Below, piece after piece: positions 1 to 5,029 of a DNA stretch of 5,029 bases. The stretch comes from Candidatus Zixiibacteriota bacterium (GTDB lineage: Bacteria > Zixibacteria > MSB-5A5 > GN15 > PGXB01), in NCBI GenBank assembly GCA_026397495.1, contig JAPLUS010000049.1, forward strand, positions 1 to 5,029, given 5' to 3'. The notes below the pieces were generated by a model. The model saw only the letters and a list, made by a program, of their open reading frames with translations, searched no databases and was not told where the DNA came from. Position 1 is the stretch's first letter. Each line of letters begins with the position of its first letter. Position numbers and translations under genes: made by a program.

Positions 1-1390
1 AATGGATTTTCTCCTTCAAAAGCTTATCATAAAATTCTTCATACCCTTTGCCGGCGGCCCGTATGTCGATGTAAAAATTATAGACCTCAGCGTCGGTTCG
101 TTCCTTGATAAGATGCGCCAGTTTGAGCGAGGCCATACAGCAAAGCCGCGAACAGTATTTATTGGTCTTTTCATCACGGCTTCCAACACAGTGAATTATT
201 CCAACCGCTTTTGGCTTCTGGCCATTGCGGAGCAATATTTCACCACCAGTCGGCCCGGAGGCATTGACCAGTCGCTCCACTTCAAGACTGGTATAAACAT
301 TCGGATATTTGCCGTAGCCATAGCGAGGAATCCGCTTGGGATCAAAAGTCTTATATCCGGTAGCCAAGATAATGGCACCGACATCGATTTCTTTTACCAC
401 TTCCTTCTGGGTGAAATCGATGGCTTTTCTCTCACAGGCCTCAGCACAGGTTTTTTTGCATTTACCGCCGCGGAATTCGGCGCAGGTTTCGGGATCAATC
501 AGGGCCACCAGCGGCGTTGCCTGCGGAAAAGGAATATAAACCGGCTTGCGCAAGCTAAGCCCTACGTTGAACTCATCGGGAAACTTACCTTTTTTAAAAA
601 TGCATTTTTCAATACAATCGTAACAACCGACACAAAGTGTTTCATCAACATAGCGCGGTTTCCGGCGGACTTTTACCTTGAAATTGCCGACATATCCCTG
701 AACCTCCGCTACTTCGGAATATGTCCAAAGAGTGATATTGGGATGTGATCTAACCGCCGACATTTTGGGGGTTAGAATACAGGCGGCACAATCAAGAGTT
801 GGGAAAGTTTTATCAAATTGAGCCATATGCCCGCCGATCGTCGGTTCCCGTTCCACCAGGAAAACCTTCTTCCCTGAATCGGCAATAGTCAGGGCGGCAT
901 GAATTCCTGAGATTCCTCCGCCGACAATTAAAACATCCGGATTAACCGGAACCCTGGTTTTTTCCAGAGGCGTATGGAAAGCTATTCGTCTGACCGCCGC
1001 CGCAATGAGCGCTTTGGCTTTTTCGGTGGCCATTCCTTTGTCGGTGGTAACCCAACTGACATGCTCACGGATATTGGCCATCTGGAAGAAGAATGGATTC
1101 TGACCGCCGGTCAGAATTGCCTTTCTGAAGGTAGCTTCATGCATCAAAGGAGAACAGGAAGCAACCACGACGCGATCGATTTTGCCATCCTTCAAATCCT
1201 GCTGGATTAATTCTTGTCCCGGGTCGGAACACATAAATTTATATTCTTTAACCACGGTTACATAGGGAAGCGTTTTGGCGAATTCGATTGTCTCGGCGAT
1301 GGTGATTTTGCCGGCAATATTAATACCACAGTGGCAAACATAGACGCCAATTTTGGGTGTACCATTTTGTTTTTTCTCAACTGCGGACAT
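1..1390 (-). CDS. hdrA: HdrA, FAD/iron-sulfur subunit of a heterodisulfide reductase-type complex (partial, C-terminus off the left edge)
   Basis: This is the flavin subunit of a soluble Hdr complex. In studied homologues its FAD splits electron pairs between ferredoxin and a disulfide. The start is ATG at 1390-1388, preceded by an 8-base Shine-Dalgarno AAGGAGGT; 463 residues are visible with no stop. The N-terminal HdrA domain contains VCHCG (C19, C21), MCSDPGQ (C54) and ASCSPLMHE (C79). The FAD-binding motif VGGGISG is at 156-162, with acidic E180 and DCAAC (C201, C204) after it. A first [4Fe-4S] motif C-x2-C-x2-C-x3-C lies at 253-263, and a second at 303-319 with spacing C-x7-C-x3-C-x3-C. 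The second nucleotide-fold motif LATG is near 342-345. The HdrA signature YCSRLCCM (C413, C417, C418, with C401 upstream) matches the non-canonical cluster site known in methanogen HdrA. It is the third gene of hdrCBA and overlaps hdrB by 14 bases. Any C-terminal ferredoxin domain or MvhD fusion is out of view. QmoA/QmoB relatives are less likely given adjacent true hdrB and hdrC. Confidence 0.94.
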   Translation of the reverse strand, partial: MSAVEKKQNGTPKIGVYVCHCGINIAGKITIAETIEFAKTLPYVTVVKEYKFMCSDPGQELIQQDLKDGKIDRVVVASCSPLMHEATFRKAILTGGQNPFFFQMANIREHVSWVTTDKGMATEKAKALIAAAVRRIAFHTPLEKTRVPVNPDVLIVGGGISGIHAALTIADSGKKVFLVEREPTIGGHMAQFDKTFPTLDCAACILTPKMSAVRSHPNITLWTYSEVAEVQGYVGNFKVKVRRKPRYVDETLCVGCYDCIEKCIFKKGKFPDEFNVGLSLRKPVYIPFPQATPLVALIDPETCAEFRGGKCKKTCAEACERKAIDFTQKEVVKEIDVGAIILATGYKTFDPKRIPRYGYGKYPNVYTSLEVERLVNASGPTGGEILLRNGQKPKAVGIIHCVGSRDEKTNKYCSRLCCMASLKLAHLIKERTDAEVYNFYIDIRAAGKGYEEFYDKLLKEKIH

Positions 1391-2291
1391 TGGTACCTCC
1401 TTCCATTATTTTGGCCATATCGCTTGTTTTCAAGGGCACAAACGACCGCTCCATAGCCAGCTTCTTCGCCGGAATCCCCAGCGCCAGACCTATCAATTGT
1501 GAAAAATAGAAAACCGGCATATTCACTTCATCATGGTAGAGCCGGCCCATCTTATTCTGAAAGCATTCAAGATTGAATTGGCAGAGCGGACAGGCGGTGG
1601 CCACCAGATCAGCGCCCCGTTTTTTGGCTTCTCTAAGTATGATATAGCTTAATCTCAAACCCACATCCTGAATAGTTCCGGTCAAGGAACCCCCGCAGCA
1701 GCGGGTCTTAAGCGGCCAATCAACGGTCGTGGCTCCGATCGCCTGCATCAGACGATCCATGGTGATTGGATTGTGCTGATCATCAAATTCGGCATAGGGG
1801 CGGACTATTTGACAACCATAATAGCAGGCAATTTTGAGCCCCCTGAGGGGATTCTTTACCTGCTTCGACAGCTTGTCGGTTCCAAAATCATTGACTAAAA
1901 TATCGAGAGGGTGTCTGACTTTGACCTTTCCCTTGTACTCCAAATTGGCAGATTTAAGAGAGTCGCTTATTTTCTTCCTGATATCAGGGAATTCCTTAAG
2001 ATATCGCTCCGTCTTGTTCAGCACCAGATAACAGCCGGCGCAGGGAGCCATTAAATTGACCGTTTCCGACCGGCTATCTGGATTCTGCTTCTCAGCCAGA
2101 GCCAAATTACGAGCCGATAGAGCAAAGGCGGTGAGCTCGTTTATTGACATATAGGCGGTCGCTCCACAGCAATTCCAATCATTTAATTCCTTAACCGGCA
2201 TCTGCAAAGCTTCGAACACCGGAAGGATTGATTCCTCATACCCTCGGCCCGTGCTTTTAAGCGAACAACCGGGGAAATAAAGGTAACTCAT
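1377..2291 (-). CDS. hdrB: HdrB, CCG-domain disulfide-reducing subunit of the Hdr complex
   Basis: This 304-residue protein has the family's usual length (about 290-300) and two cysteine-rich CCG modules. The N-terminal module has C9 (PGCSLK), C41-C42 (NCCGA) and C84/C87 (APCAGC). The C-terminal module has C156 and C160 (ACYYGCQIVRP), C198-C199 (RCCGG) and C234/C237 (ACPLC). In methanogen HdrB these two modules hold non-cubane [4Fe-4S] clusters that cleave the CoM-CoB heterodisulfide; in bacteria the disulfide reduced is generally unknown. No membrane segment or signal peptide is seen, so it is cytoplasmic. The ATG at 2291 overlaps the hdrC stop (ATGA), and a GGGGAGGGGG purine run precedes it. 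The CC to CxxC gap in the first module (41 residues) is longer than the usual 35-36, which suggests a small loop insertion around residues 66-78. The identity is certain at family level; the substrate is not known. Confidence 0.95.
   Translation of the reverse strand: MSYLYFPGCSLKSTGRGYEESILPVFEALQMPVKELNDWNCCGATAYMSINELTAFALSARNLALAEKQNPDSRSETVNLMAPCAGCYLVLNKTERYLKEFPDIRKKISDSLKSANLEYKGKVKVRHPLDILVNDFGTDKLSKQVKNPLRGLKIACYYGCQIVRPYAEFDDQHNPITMDRLMQAIGATTVDWPLKTRCCGGSLTGTIQDVGLRLSYIILREAKKRGADLVATACPLCQFNLECFQNKMGRLYHDEVNMPVFYFSQLIGLALGIPAKKLAMERSFVPLKTSDMAKIMEGGTNVRS
1395..1402 (-). promoter_or_regulatory. Strong ribosome binding site for hdrA, inside the end of hdrB
   Basis: Read on the minus strand this is AAGGAGGT, a complete complement to the usual 16S anti-Shine-Dalgarno, 4 bases before the ATG at 1390. 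It lies within the last codons of hdrB and fixes the hdrA start. It lets hdrA be translated efficiently from the shared mRNA. Confidence 0.85.
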
Positions 2292-2923
2292 CGGGCCCCC
2301 TCCCCAGTGGCGACTGGTGTGCCTGTTTTAGATTTCATAAGAGGCTCTTTCTCAAGGGAATTGAGAAGCGCTTTGAGTTCATTCTTATGTTCAATTGATT
2401 CCAGTTTCAGGCTCATTCGCCCACGATAGAAAAGCTGCAATCCCAGAAAGGCCTGTTTAAACAACTGCAAGGGATTCGTCTTTAAATAAAGCCGTGTCAG
2501 AAGGAAACTTTCATTACTGCGCCCTTGTCTTTTAACTCCGTTGAAAAACTCGCGCGCCAGGACAGGAATCGCAAAGCGCTTGGGATAAACTTTCTCCTGA
2601 ATTGCCAGCCTTTTGGCGGCGTACATTATGTCGGTTATCTTTATCTCTTTAGGGCATTCGACCGTGCAGGCATAGCAGGACGCACATAACCAGCAGGTAT
2701 GACTGCTTAATACCTCTTTTTTGAAACCGGCACGAATCATTGCAATAATCTGCCGGGGAGTATAGTCCATATCGGGACTCAAGGGGCACATGCCGCTGCA
2801 GGTGCCACATTGGATGCATTTAAACAGCTTTTCTCCCCCGGGGATTGATGCTATTTTGTCGGCGAAACCGGGATCGAGTTCTGCTTCATATTTTATCTTA
2901 CGCCACTTTTGCCAGTCAGGCAT
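2288..2923 (-). CDS. hdrC: HdrC, two-[4Fe-4S] ferredoxin-like subunit of the Hdr complex
   Basis: HdrC relays electrons between the HdrA flavin subunit and the HdrB active site. The 211-residue protein carries two classical motifs: C36-x2-C39-x2-C42-x3-C46-P and C80-x2-C83-x2-C86-x3-C90-P. An additional cysteine, C77, lies three residues before the second motif. Residues of about 110-211 form a basic, mostly helical tail ending in a low-complexity KSKTGTPVATGEGAR-type stretch. This tail makes the protein longer than classical methanogen HdrC. There is no signal peptide or membrane segment. The ATG at 2923 has GAGGAGG six bases upstream, which decides the start. It is the first gene of hdrC-hdrB-hdrA, with its stop overlapping the hdrB ATG. 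The region upstream carries a candidate promoter and a CRP/FNR-like palindrome. A generic succinate dehydrogenase/glycolate oxidase-type iron-sulfur protein is excluded by the hdrB and hdrA neighbours. Confidence 0.93.
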   Translation of the reverse strand: MPDWQKWRKIKYEAELDPGFADKIASIPGGEKLFKCIQCGTCSGMCPLSPDMDYTPRQIIAMIRAGFKKEVLSSHTCWLCASCYACTVECPKEIKITDIMYAAKRLAIQEKVYPKRFAIPVLAREFFNGVKRQGRSNESFLLTRLYLKTNPLQLFKQAFLGLQLFYRGRMSLKLESIEHKNELKALLNSLEKEPLMKSKTGTPVATGEGAR

Positions 2924-2929
2924 AAGTTT

Positions 2930-2936
2930 CCTCCTC
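2930..2936 (-). promoter_or_regulatory. Ribosome binding site of hdrC
   Basis: The minus strand reads GAGGAGG with a 6-base spacer to the ATG at 2923. It supports the chosen hdrC start and shows that the transcript must begin upstream of about 2937. Confidence 0.8.
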
Positions 2937-2966
2937 TATTATTTCGAGATAGCTTAGTTCTATATA

Positions 2967-2982
2967 TGTGAAATTATTCACA
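2967..2982. promoter_or_regulatory. Perfect CRP/FNR-type palindrome TGTGA-N6-TCACA upstream of hdrC
   Basis: The sequence TGTGAAATTATTCACA has two perfect 6-base inverted arms (TGTGAA and TTCACA) and matches the core consensus of CRP-family regulators, TGTGA-N6-TCACA. Its centre is about 51 bases before the hdrC ATG, in an AT-rich stretch. It overlaps the start region of the promoter candidate at 2987-3015, a position more usual for repression than activation. If the real promoter lies elsewhere it could act differently. The binding protein is not identifiable from this window. Confidence 0.6.
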
Positions 2983-2986
2983 ATTT

Positions 2987-3015
2987 TATATATAAGATAA
3001 AAGGGGACCAATCAA
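2987..3015 (-). promoter_or_regulatory. Candidate sigma-70-type promoter for hdrCBA
   Basis: On the minus strand TTGATT (3015-3010) and TATATA (2992-2987) are separated by exactly 17 bases. Each matches the consensus at four of six positions. Transcription would begin near 2980, giving a leader of about 57 bases. TATATA also occurs at 2961-2966 and AATAAT at 2938-2943, but the first lacks a good -35 and the second would start the transcript inside the Shine-Dalgarno sequence. AT-rich DNA makes chance matches likely. Confidence 0.35.
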
Positions 3016-3333
3016 TAAACATTTTTGTGAACCCCGAGATATTGCTATGGATATCGGATATTTGTTGCAAGTTCTATCTCCTTTACAAGGAACCGAATCT
3101 AAGCATAGATGCCATAATTGTCAAGGTAATCCTCTTAGCAGGTCTCCTCATTTCGTCTTTCATTTCAACCGGTTACCAGCTTTATTGCCAATGCCTTGTG
3201 GATTTCACAGTGTCGATTTTTTGACCTTGCTTTCACTTAAAAGAGTTGACATAAGCTATCTTAAGTATTACGACAAACAGACCATTTCTGCTAATCAATA
3301 AAATCTGAATAATAATGATATTATTTATGAGAT

Positions 3334-3350
3334 TTCCCCGCCGCGGGGAA
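3334..3350 (-). terminator. GC-rich hairpin downstream of lptC, possible terminator
   Basis: TTCCCCG-CCG-CGGGGAA is a perfect 7-base-pair inverted repeat with a 3-base loop, starting about 71 bases after the lptC stop. On the minus strand it is followed by AATCTC rather than a clean T run, so an intrinsic terminator for lptC is plausible but not classical. An outer inverted repeat, AAAATCTG (3300-3307) with CAGATTTT (3354-3361), encloses it. On the plus strand ATTTTT follows seven bases after the hairpin, but no plus-strand gene precedes it. Confidence 0.4.
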
Positions 3351-3421
3351 TGGCAGATTTTTCCGGACAAGAAGGCAATTCTTCTCTTTATCTATTTGTA
3401 AAATAAAGGCATATGTTTGGA

Positions 3422-3997
3422 CTATGGGGTAATTCGACCGGTATTCTTTATACTGCCGGTAACCTGTTTTTTAATTTTGATTCTGGTCAGCCTCTGGTCG
3501 GCCTCCAGACCATAACCGGTGAGAGTGTCACCCCGCTGATAAATGGTAACAAAACTATCACTTTCGATCTTGTTATCTCGTGCATTCCAAGATAGCTGCT
3601 CTGTTTCAAGCCGGGCGCTGTCTTCAGTAATAACGACAACATGACCATTGGCTACCATAGTATTAGTTTTTTCACGTACTAAGCCGCTGTCGGCCACTAA
3701 ATTAGAAACCTCCCGACCGGTAGAATCAAAGAAAAGGACCTTCAGTATCCAAGCTAAGGTTGAATCATATTTTTCGTATTTTTCAACATAATCCGCCTGA
3801 ACATCAGTGGTCTTTAGCGCTTTGTTATAAAGAATGATATGAGCATTGCGAAGCTGTTGGTCAGGCCGGACTTTAGCTACTTTGACGCTATCAGCGGTAA
3901 CGGCAGGAGCCTTAATCTCATCTTTAGTCCCACATCCGGAAAGAACGATAGTAAGAGAAAAAATAACTATATGATATAATTGTCTACAGGAGCTCAT
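3422..3997 (-). CDS. lptC: LptC-type LPS export protein, predicted lipoprotein
   Basis: LptC passes LPS from the inner-membrane LptBFG extractor to the periplasmic LptA bridge. The 191-residue protein matches the family's typical length. A hydrophobic N-terminus (residues 8-19) ends in the lipobox LSGC, giving Cys22 as a lipidation site with Gly23 after it. The rest is a beta-rich LptC domain (about 45-185) with family-like segments: LVADSGLVREKTNTMVANGHVV, about residues 106-127 (quoted length exceeds nothing essential; key parts are ADSG and VANGHVV), then LETEQLSWN, KIESDSFV and GDTLTGYG. The ATG at 3997 follows the upstream stop by only 3 bases, in the same frame and without a clear Shine-Dalgarno, implying reinitiation after lpxL. 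The usual downstream partner lptA is missing here. E. coli LptC is held by a transmembrane helix, so true lipidation is inferred from the lipobox. The assignment rests on motif resemblance and context. Confidence 0.85.
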   Translation of the reverse strand: MSSCRQLYHIVIFSLTIVLSGCGTKDEIKAPAVTADSVKVAKVRPDQQLRNAHIILYNKALKTTDVQADYVEKYEKYDSTLAWILKVLFFDSTGREVSNLVADSGLVREKTNTMVANGHVVVITEDSARLETEQLSWNARDNKIESDSFVTIYQRGDTLTGYGLEADQRLTRIKIKKQVTGSIKNTGRITP

Positions 3998-4000
3998 AAT

Positions 4001-4909
4001 TCATTCTATCGGCATTTGGGGCCTATTCAACCAGCGATTGTGCATCCATATCCACTGATCCTTATACTCAGTTATAAGCGTTTCCAAAGCCTGAGTGCAT
4101 TTCCATGTCATATTATACACATCCTTCTCAAAATCGCCTGTTCTCTCAATAGTTACCTCTGGCCGGATGACAACTTTATATCGTTTTCCCTGACGGATAC
4201 AGGCCGCCGGCACAAAACCGGCGCCGGCGCGCAATCCCATGATTGTCTGCCCAATCGGGGTATGAGAAAGTCGTCCAAAGGCCGGTATGAACATACTCCT
4301 GACTCGAAAGGAATCGGTATCGATTAGGACTCCAATGGCATATCCCTGTTTGAGGAGTTTCATTGTTTTCAAGGGGGAATCGTGGGTATCGATTATAGCT
4401 ATGTTGAGCAACTGCCTATTCTCAATCAGGAGTTGATTGAGACGCCGGTCATACATCTCTCGGCCGATGGCAGCCACCTTGTACCCGGAATTGGCTATAT
4501 GGGCGGCCATAAGCTCAAAATTGCCGAGATGCCCCGTAAAAGCTATAATGCCCCGTCCGCGTTTGTAAACAGCGTCGAAATATTCTAAGCCTTCGAAATC
4601 TATTAATCCTTTTACCTCGTCATGGTAGTGCTTCTTAAGACGAGCGACATCGACCGCAGATCCACCAAAGTTTATAAAAACATTTCTGACAATCGATTTC
4701 CTTTGCGCCGGTGAGAGACTGTCTCCGAAGGCCATATAGAGGTGATGGTTGGCCTTCAACCTGTCTTGCCTAAAAATCAAATAGGCAAGGTAGCCGGATA
4801 AGGCGCCAAGAAAGACAGCCAATGAACGTGGAATCCGATTAAAGAAGGTAATGGCCGCCTTTATTAGATAAAAAATGGCATTATTTTTAATCTGCTGTAA
4901 CGACCCCAC
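4001..4909 (-). CDS. lpxL: LpxL/HtrB-family lysophospholipid (lipid A) acyltransferase
   Basis: This family adds secondary acyl chains to Kdo-lipid A precursors at the inner membrane, using acyl-ACP. The 302-residue protein has the family's usual size (about 300). A hydrophobic N-terminal segment (about 11-46) is the expected membrane anchor. The catalytic HX4E motif is H127-L-G-N-F-E132 within TGHLGNFE. Later family blocks are present: GR near 149-150 followed by N158, GVLIDTD (193-199), PAFGR (209-213), and the C-terminal WIWMHNRW with RP (287-297). The start is taken as GTG at 4909, six bases after the kdsD stop and in the same frame. No purine-rich Shine-Dalgarno is visible (the six bases are TCCTCC), so coupling to kdsD is likely. 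It lies between kdsD and lptC, which fits an LPS assembly operon. Which acyl position or chain it transfers (LpxL, LpxM or LpxP type) cannot be read from the sequence. Confidence 0.9.
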   Translation of the reverse strand: MGSLQQIKNNAIFYLIKAAITFFNRIPRSLAVFLGALSGYLAYLIFRQDRLKANHHLYMAFGDSLSPAQRKSIVRNVFINFGGSAVDVARLKKHYHDEVKGLIDFEGLEYFDAVYKRGRGIIAFTGHLGNFELMAAHIANSGYKVAAIGREMYDRRLNQLLIENRQLLNIAIIDTHDSPLKTMKLLKQGYAIGVLIDTDSFRVRSMFIPAFGRLSHTPIGQTIMGLRAGAGFVPAACIRQGKRYKVVIRPEVTIERTGDFEKDVYNMTWKCTQALETLITEYKDQWIWMHNRWLNRPQMPIE

Positions 4910-4915
4910 GGAGGA

Positions 4916-5029
4916 TTATACCAATTTAGATTTGAGAATATCGTGCAGGTGAATAATTCCCACCGGCCGTTTTTTTTCATCGACCACCGGCAAGACCATA
5001 ATAGAATATTTTTCCATTATTGCCAGAGC
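4916..5029 (-). CDS. kdsD: KdsD-type arabinose-5-phosphate isomerase, C-terminal CBS end (partial)
   Basis: Only the last 37 codons are in the window; the gene continues beyond the right edge and ends with TAA at 4918-4916. The visible residues are the end of the second CBS domain. It contains MEKYSI, LPVVDE, RPVGIIHLHDIL and KSKLV, and the GxxHLHDLL-type ending is characteristic of KdsD/KpsF. These enzymes make arabinose 5-phosphate from ribulose 5-phosphate for Kdo synthesis. The downstream lpxL and lptC agree with a Kdo/lipid A role. The catalytic SIS domain is not visible, so another CBS protein is possible but less likely given the HLHD ending. Confidence 0.82.
   Translation of the reverse strand, partial: ALAIMEKYSIMVLPVVDEKKRPVGIIHLHDILKSKLV

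Larger units (their letters stand above)
2924..3421. other. Intergenic region between lptC and hdrC with no convincing gene
   Basis: About 500 AT-rich bases separate the envelope block from the hdr operon. The hdr-proximal part holds a promoter candidate and the CRP/FNR-like palindrome; the lptC-proximal part holds a GC-rich hairpin inside a wider inverted repeat. Open frames on the plus strand (for example 3047-3301) lack a good ribosome binding site and recognisable motifs. One very short minus-strand frame with a good Shine-Dalgarno (2978-3070) is reported as a finding only. I see no tRNA, no transposase remnant and no CRISPR-like repeat in it. Confidence 0.7.

Noticed and set aside
2..748. 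Plus-strand open frame of 248 codons
   Set aside because: It lies antisense to hdrA, whose minus-strand translation shows FAD and iron-sulfur motifs throughout. The plus-strand product has no recognisable domain; it is a shadow frame.
1..1390. hdrA as a pseudogene because no closed frame is seen
   Set aside because: The minus-strand frame is uninterrupted from the ATG at 1390 to the edge; it only lacks a stop because the window ends.
3199..3211. TGTG-GATTT-CACA as a second CRP/FNR-like site
   Set aside because: The arms are only four bases and the spacing is 13 rather than 16 overall, so it does not fit the consensus.
3246..3274. Perfect TTGACA on the plus strand as a promoter -35
   Set aside because: The best -10 (TATTAC) is only 14 bases away and no suitable -10 occurs at 16-18 bases. 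It would also fire antisense into lptC.
3047..3301. Plus-strand 84-codon frame with a CHNC motif, and the overlapping frame at 3027-3224
   Set aside because: No good ribosome binding site, odd composition and no family resemblance. Two overlapping frames of similar quality suggest chance.
3351..3366. TGGCAG near the hairpin as a sigma-54 promoter
   Set aside because: The required GC twelve bases after the GG of the -24 element is absent, and no plus-strand gene follows.
3980..4588. Plus-strand frames at 3980-4327 and 4382-4588
   Set aside because: Both are antisense to the acyltransferase gene, which has a full set of family motifs; the plus-strand products resemble nothing.

Overview
All recognisable genes lie on the minus strand, so transcription runs from high to low coordinates. 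They form two blocks separated by about 500 bases with no convincing gene. The right block (5029 down to 3422) makes the Gram-negative outer envelope. It holds the last 37 residues of a KdsD-type arabinose-5-phosphate isomerase (CBS domain end), then an LpxL/HtrB-family lipid A acyltransferase, then an LptC-type LPS export protein with a lipoprotein signal. The left block (2923 down to the left edge) is an hdrC-hdrB-hdrA operon encoding a soluble heterodisulfide-reductase-type electron-transfer complex. HdrA is cut off by the window edge after 463 residues.

The organism is a Gram-negative, LPS-making bacterium with an anaerobic style of redox metabolism. The bacterial-type extended HdrC, the lipobox-bearing LptC and a moderate GC content (roughly mid-40s percent by eye) would suit an uncultured FCB-type lineage such as Zixibacteria, or a deltaproteobacterial-type sulfur or syntrophic bacterium. 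This placement is an inference; no rRNA or marker gene is present to settle it.

The hdr genes are tightly packed: hdrC and hdrB overlap in an ATGA, and the hdrA start lies 14 bases inside hdrB. Each has a strong Shine-Dalgarno sequence. The complex should work as HdrC (two [4Fe-4S] clusters) linking HdrA (FAD, the presumed bifurcating flavin) to HdrB (two CCG modules, the disulfide-reducing site). In bacteria the natural disulfide and the electron-input partner are usually unknown; the partner genes (for example mvhD or flox/flx-type) probably lie just beyond the left edge.

In the envelope block, kdsD, lpxL and lptC share one reading frame, are separated by only 6 and 3 bases, and lack visible Shine-Dalgarno sequences, which suggests coupled translation. 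The usual next gene, lptA, is absent after lptC. A GC-rich hairpin sits there instead, followed by the AT-rich hdr upstream region. That region contains a perfect TGTGA-N6-TCACA palindrome of the CRP/FNR type, close to a candidate promoter. It is the most informative regulatory signal in the window.
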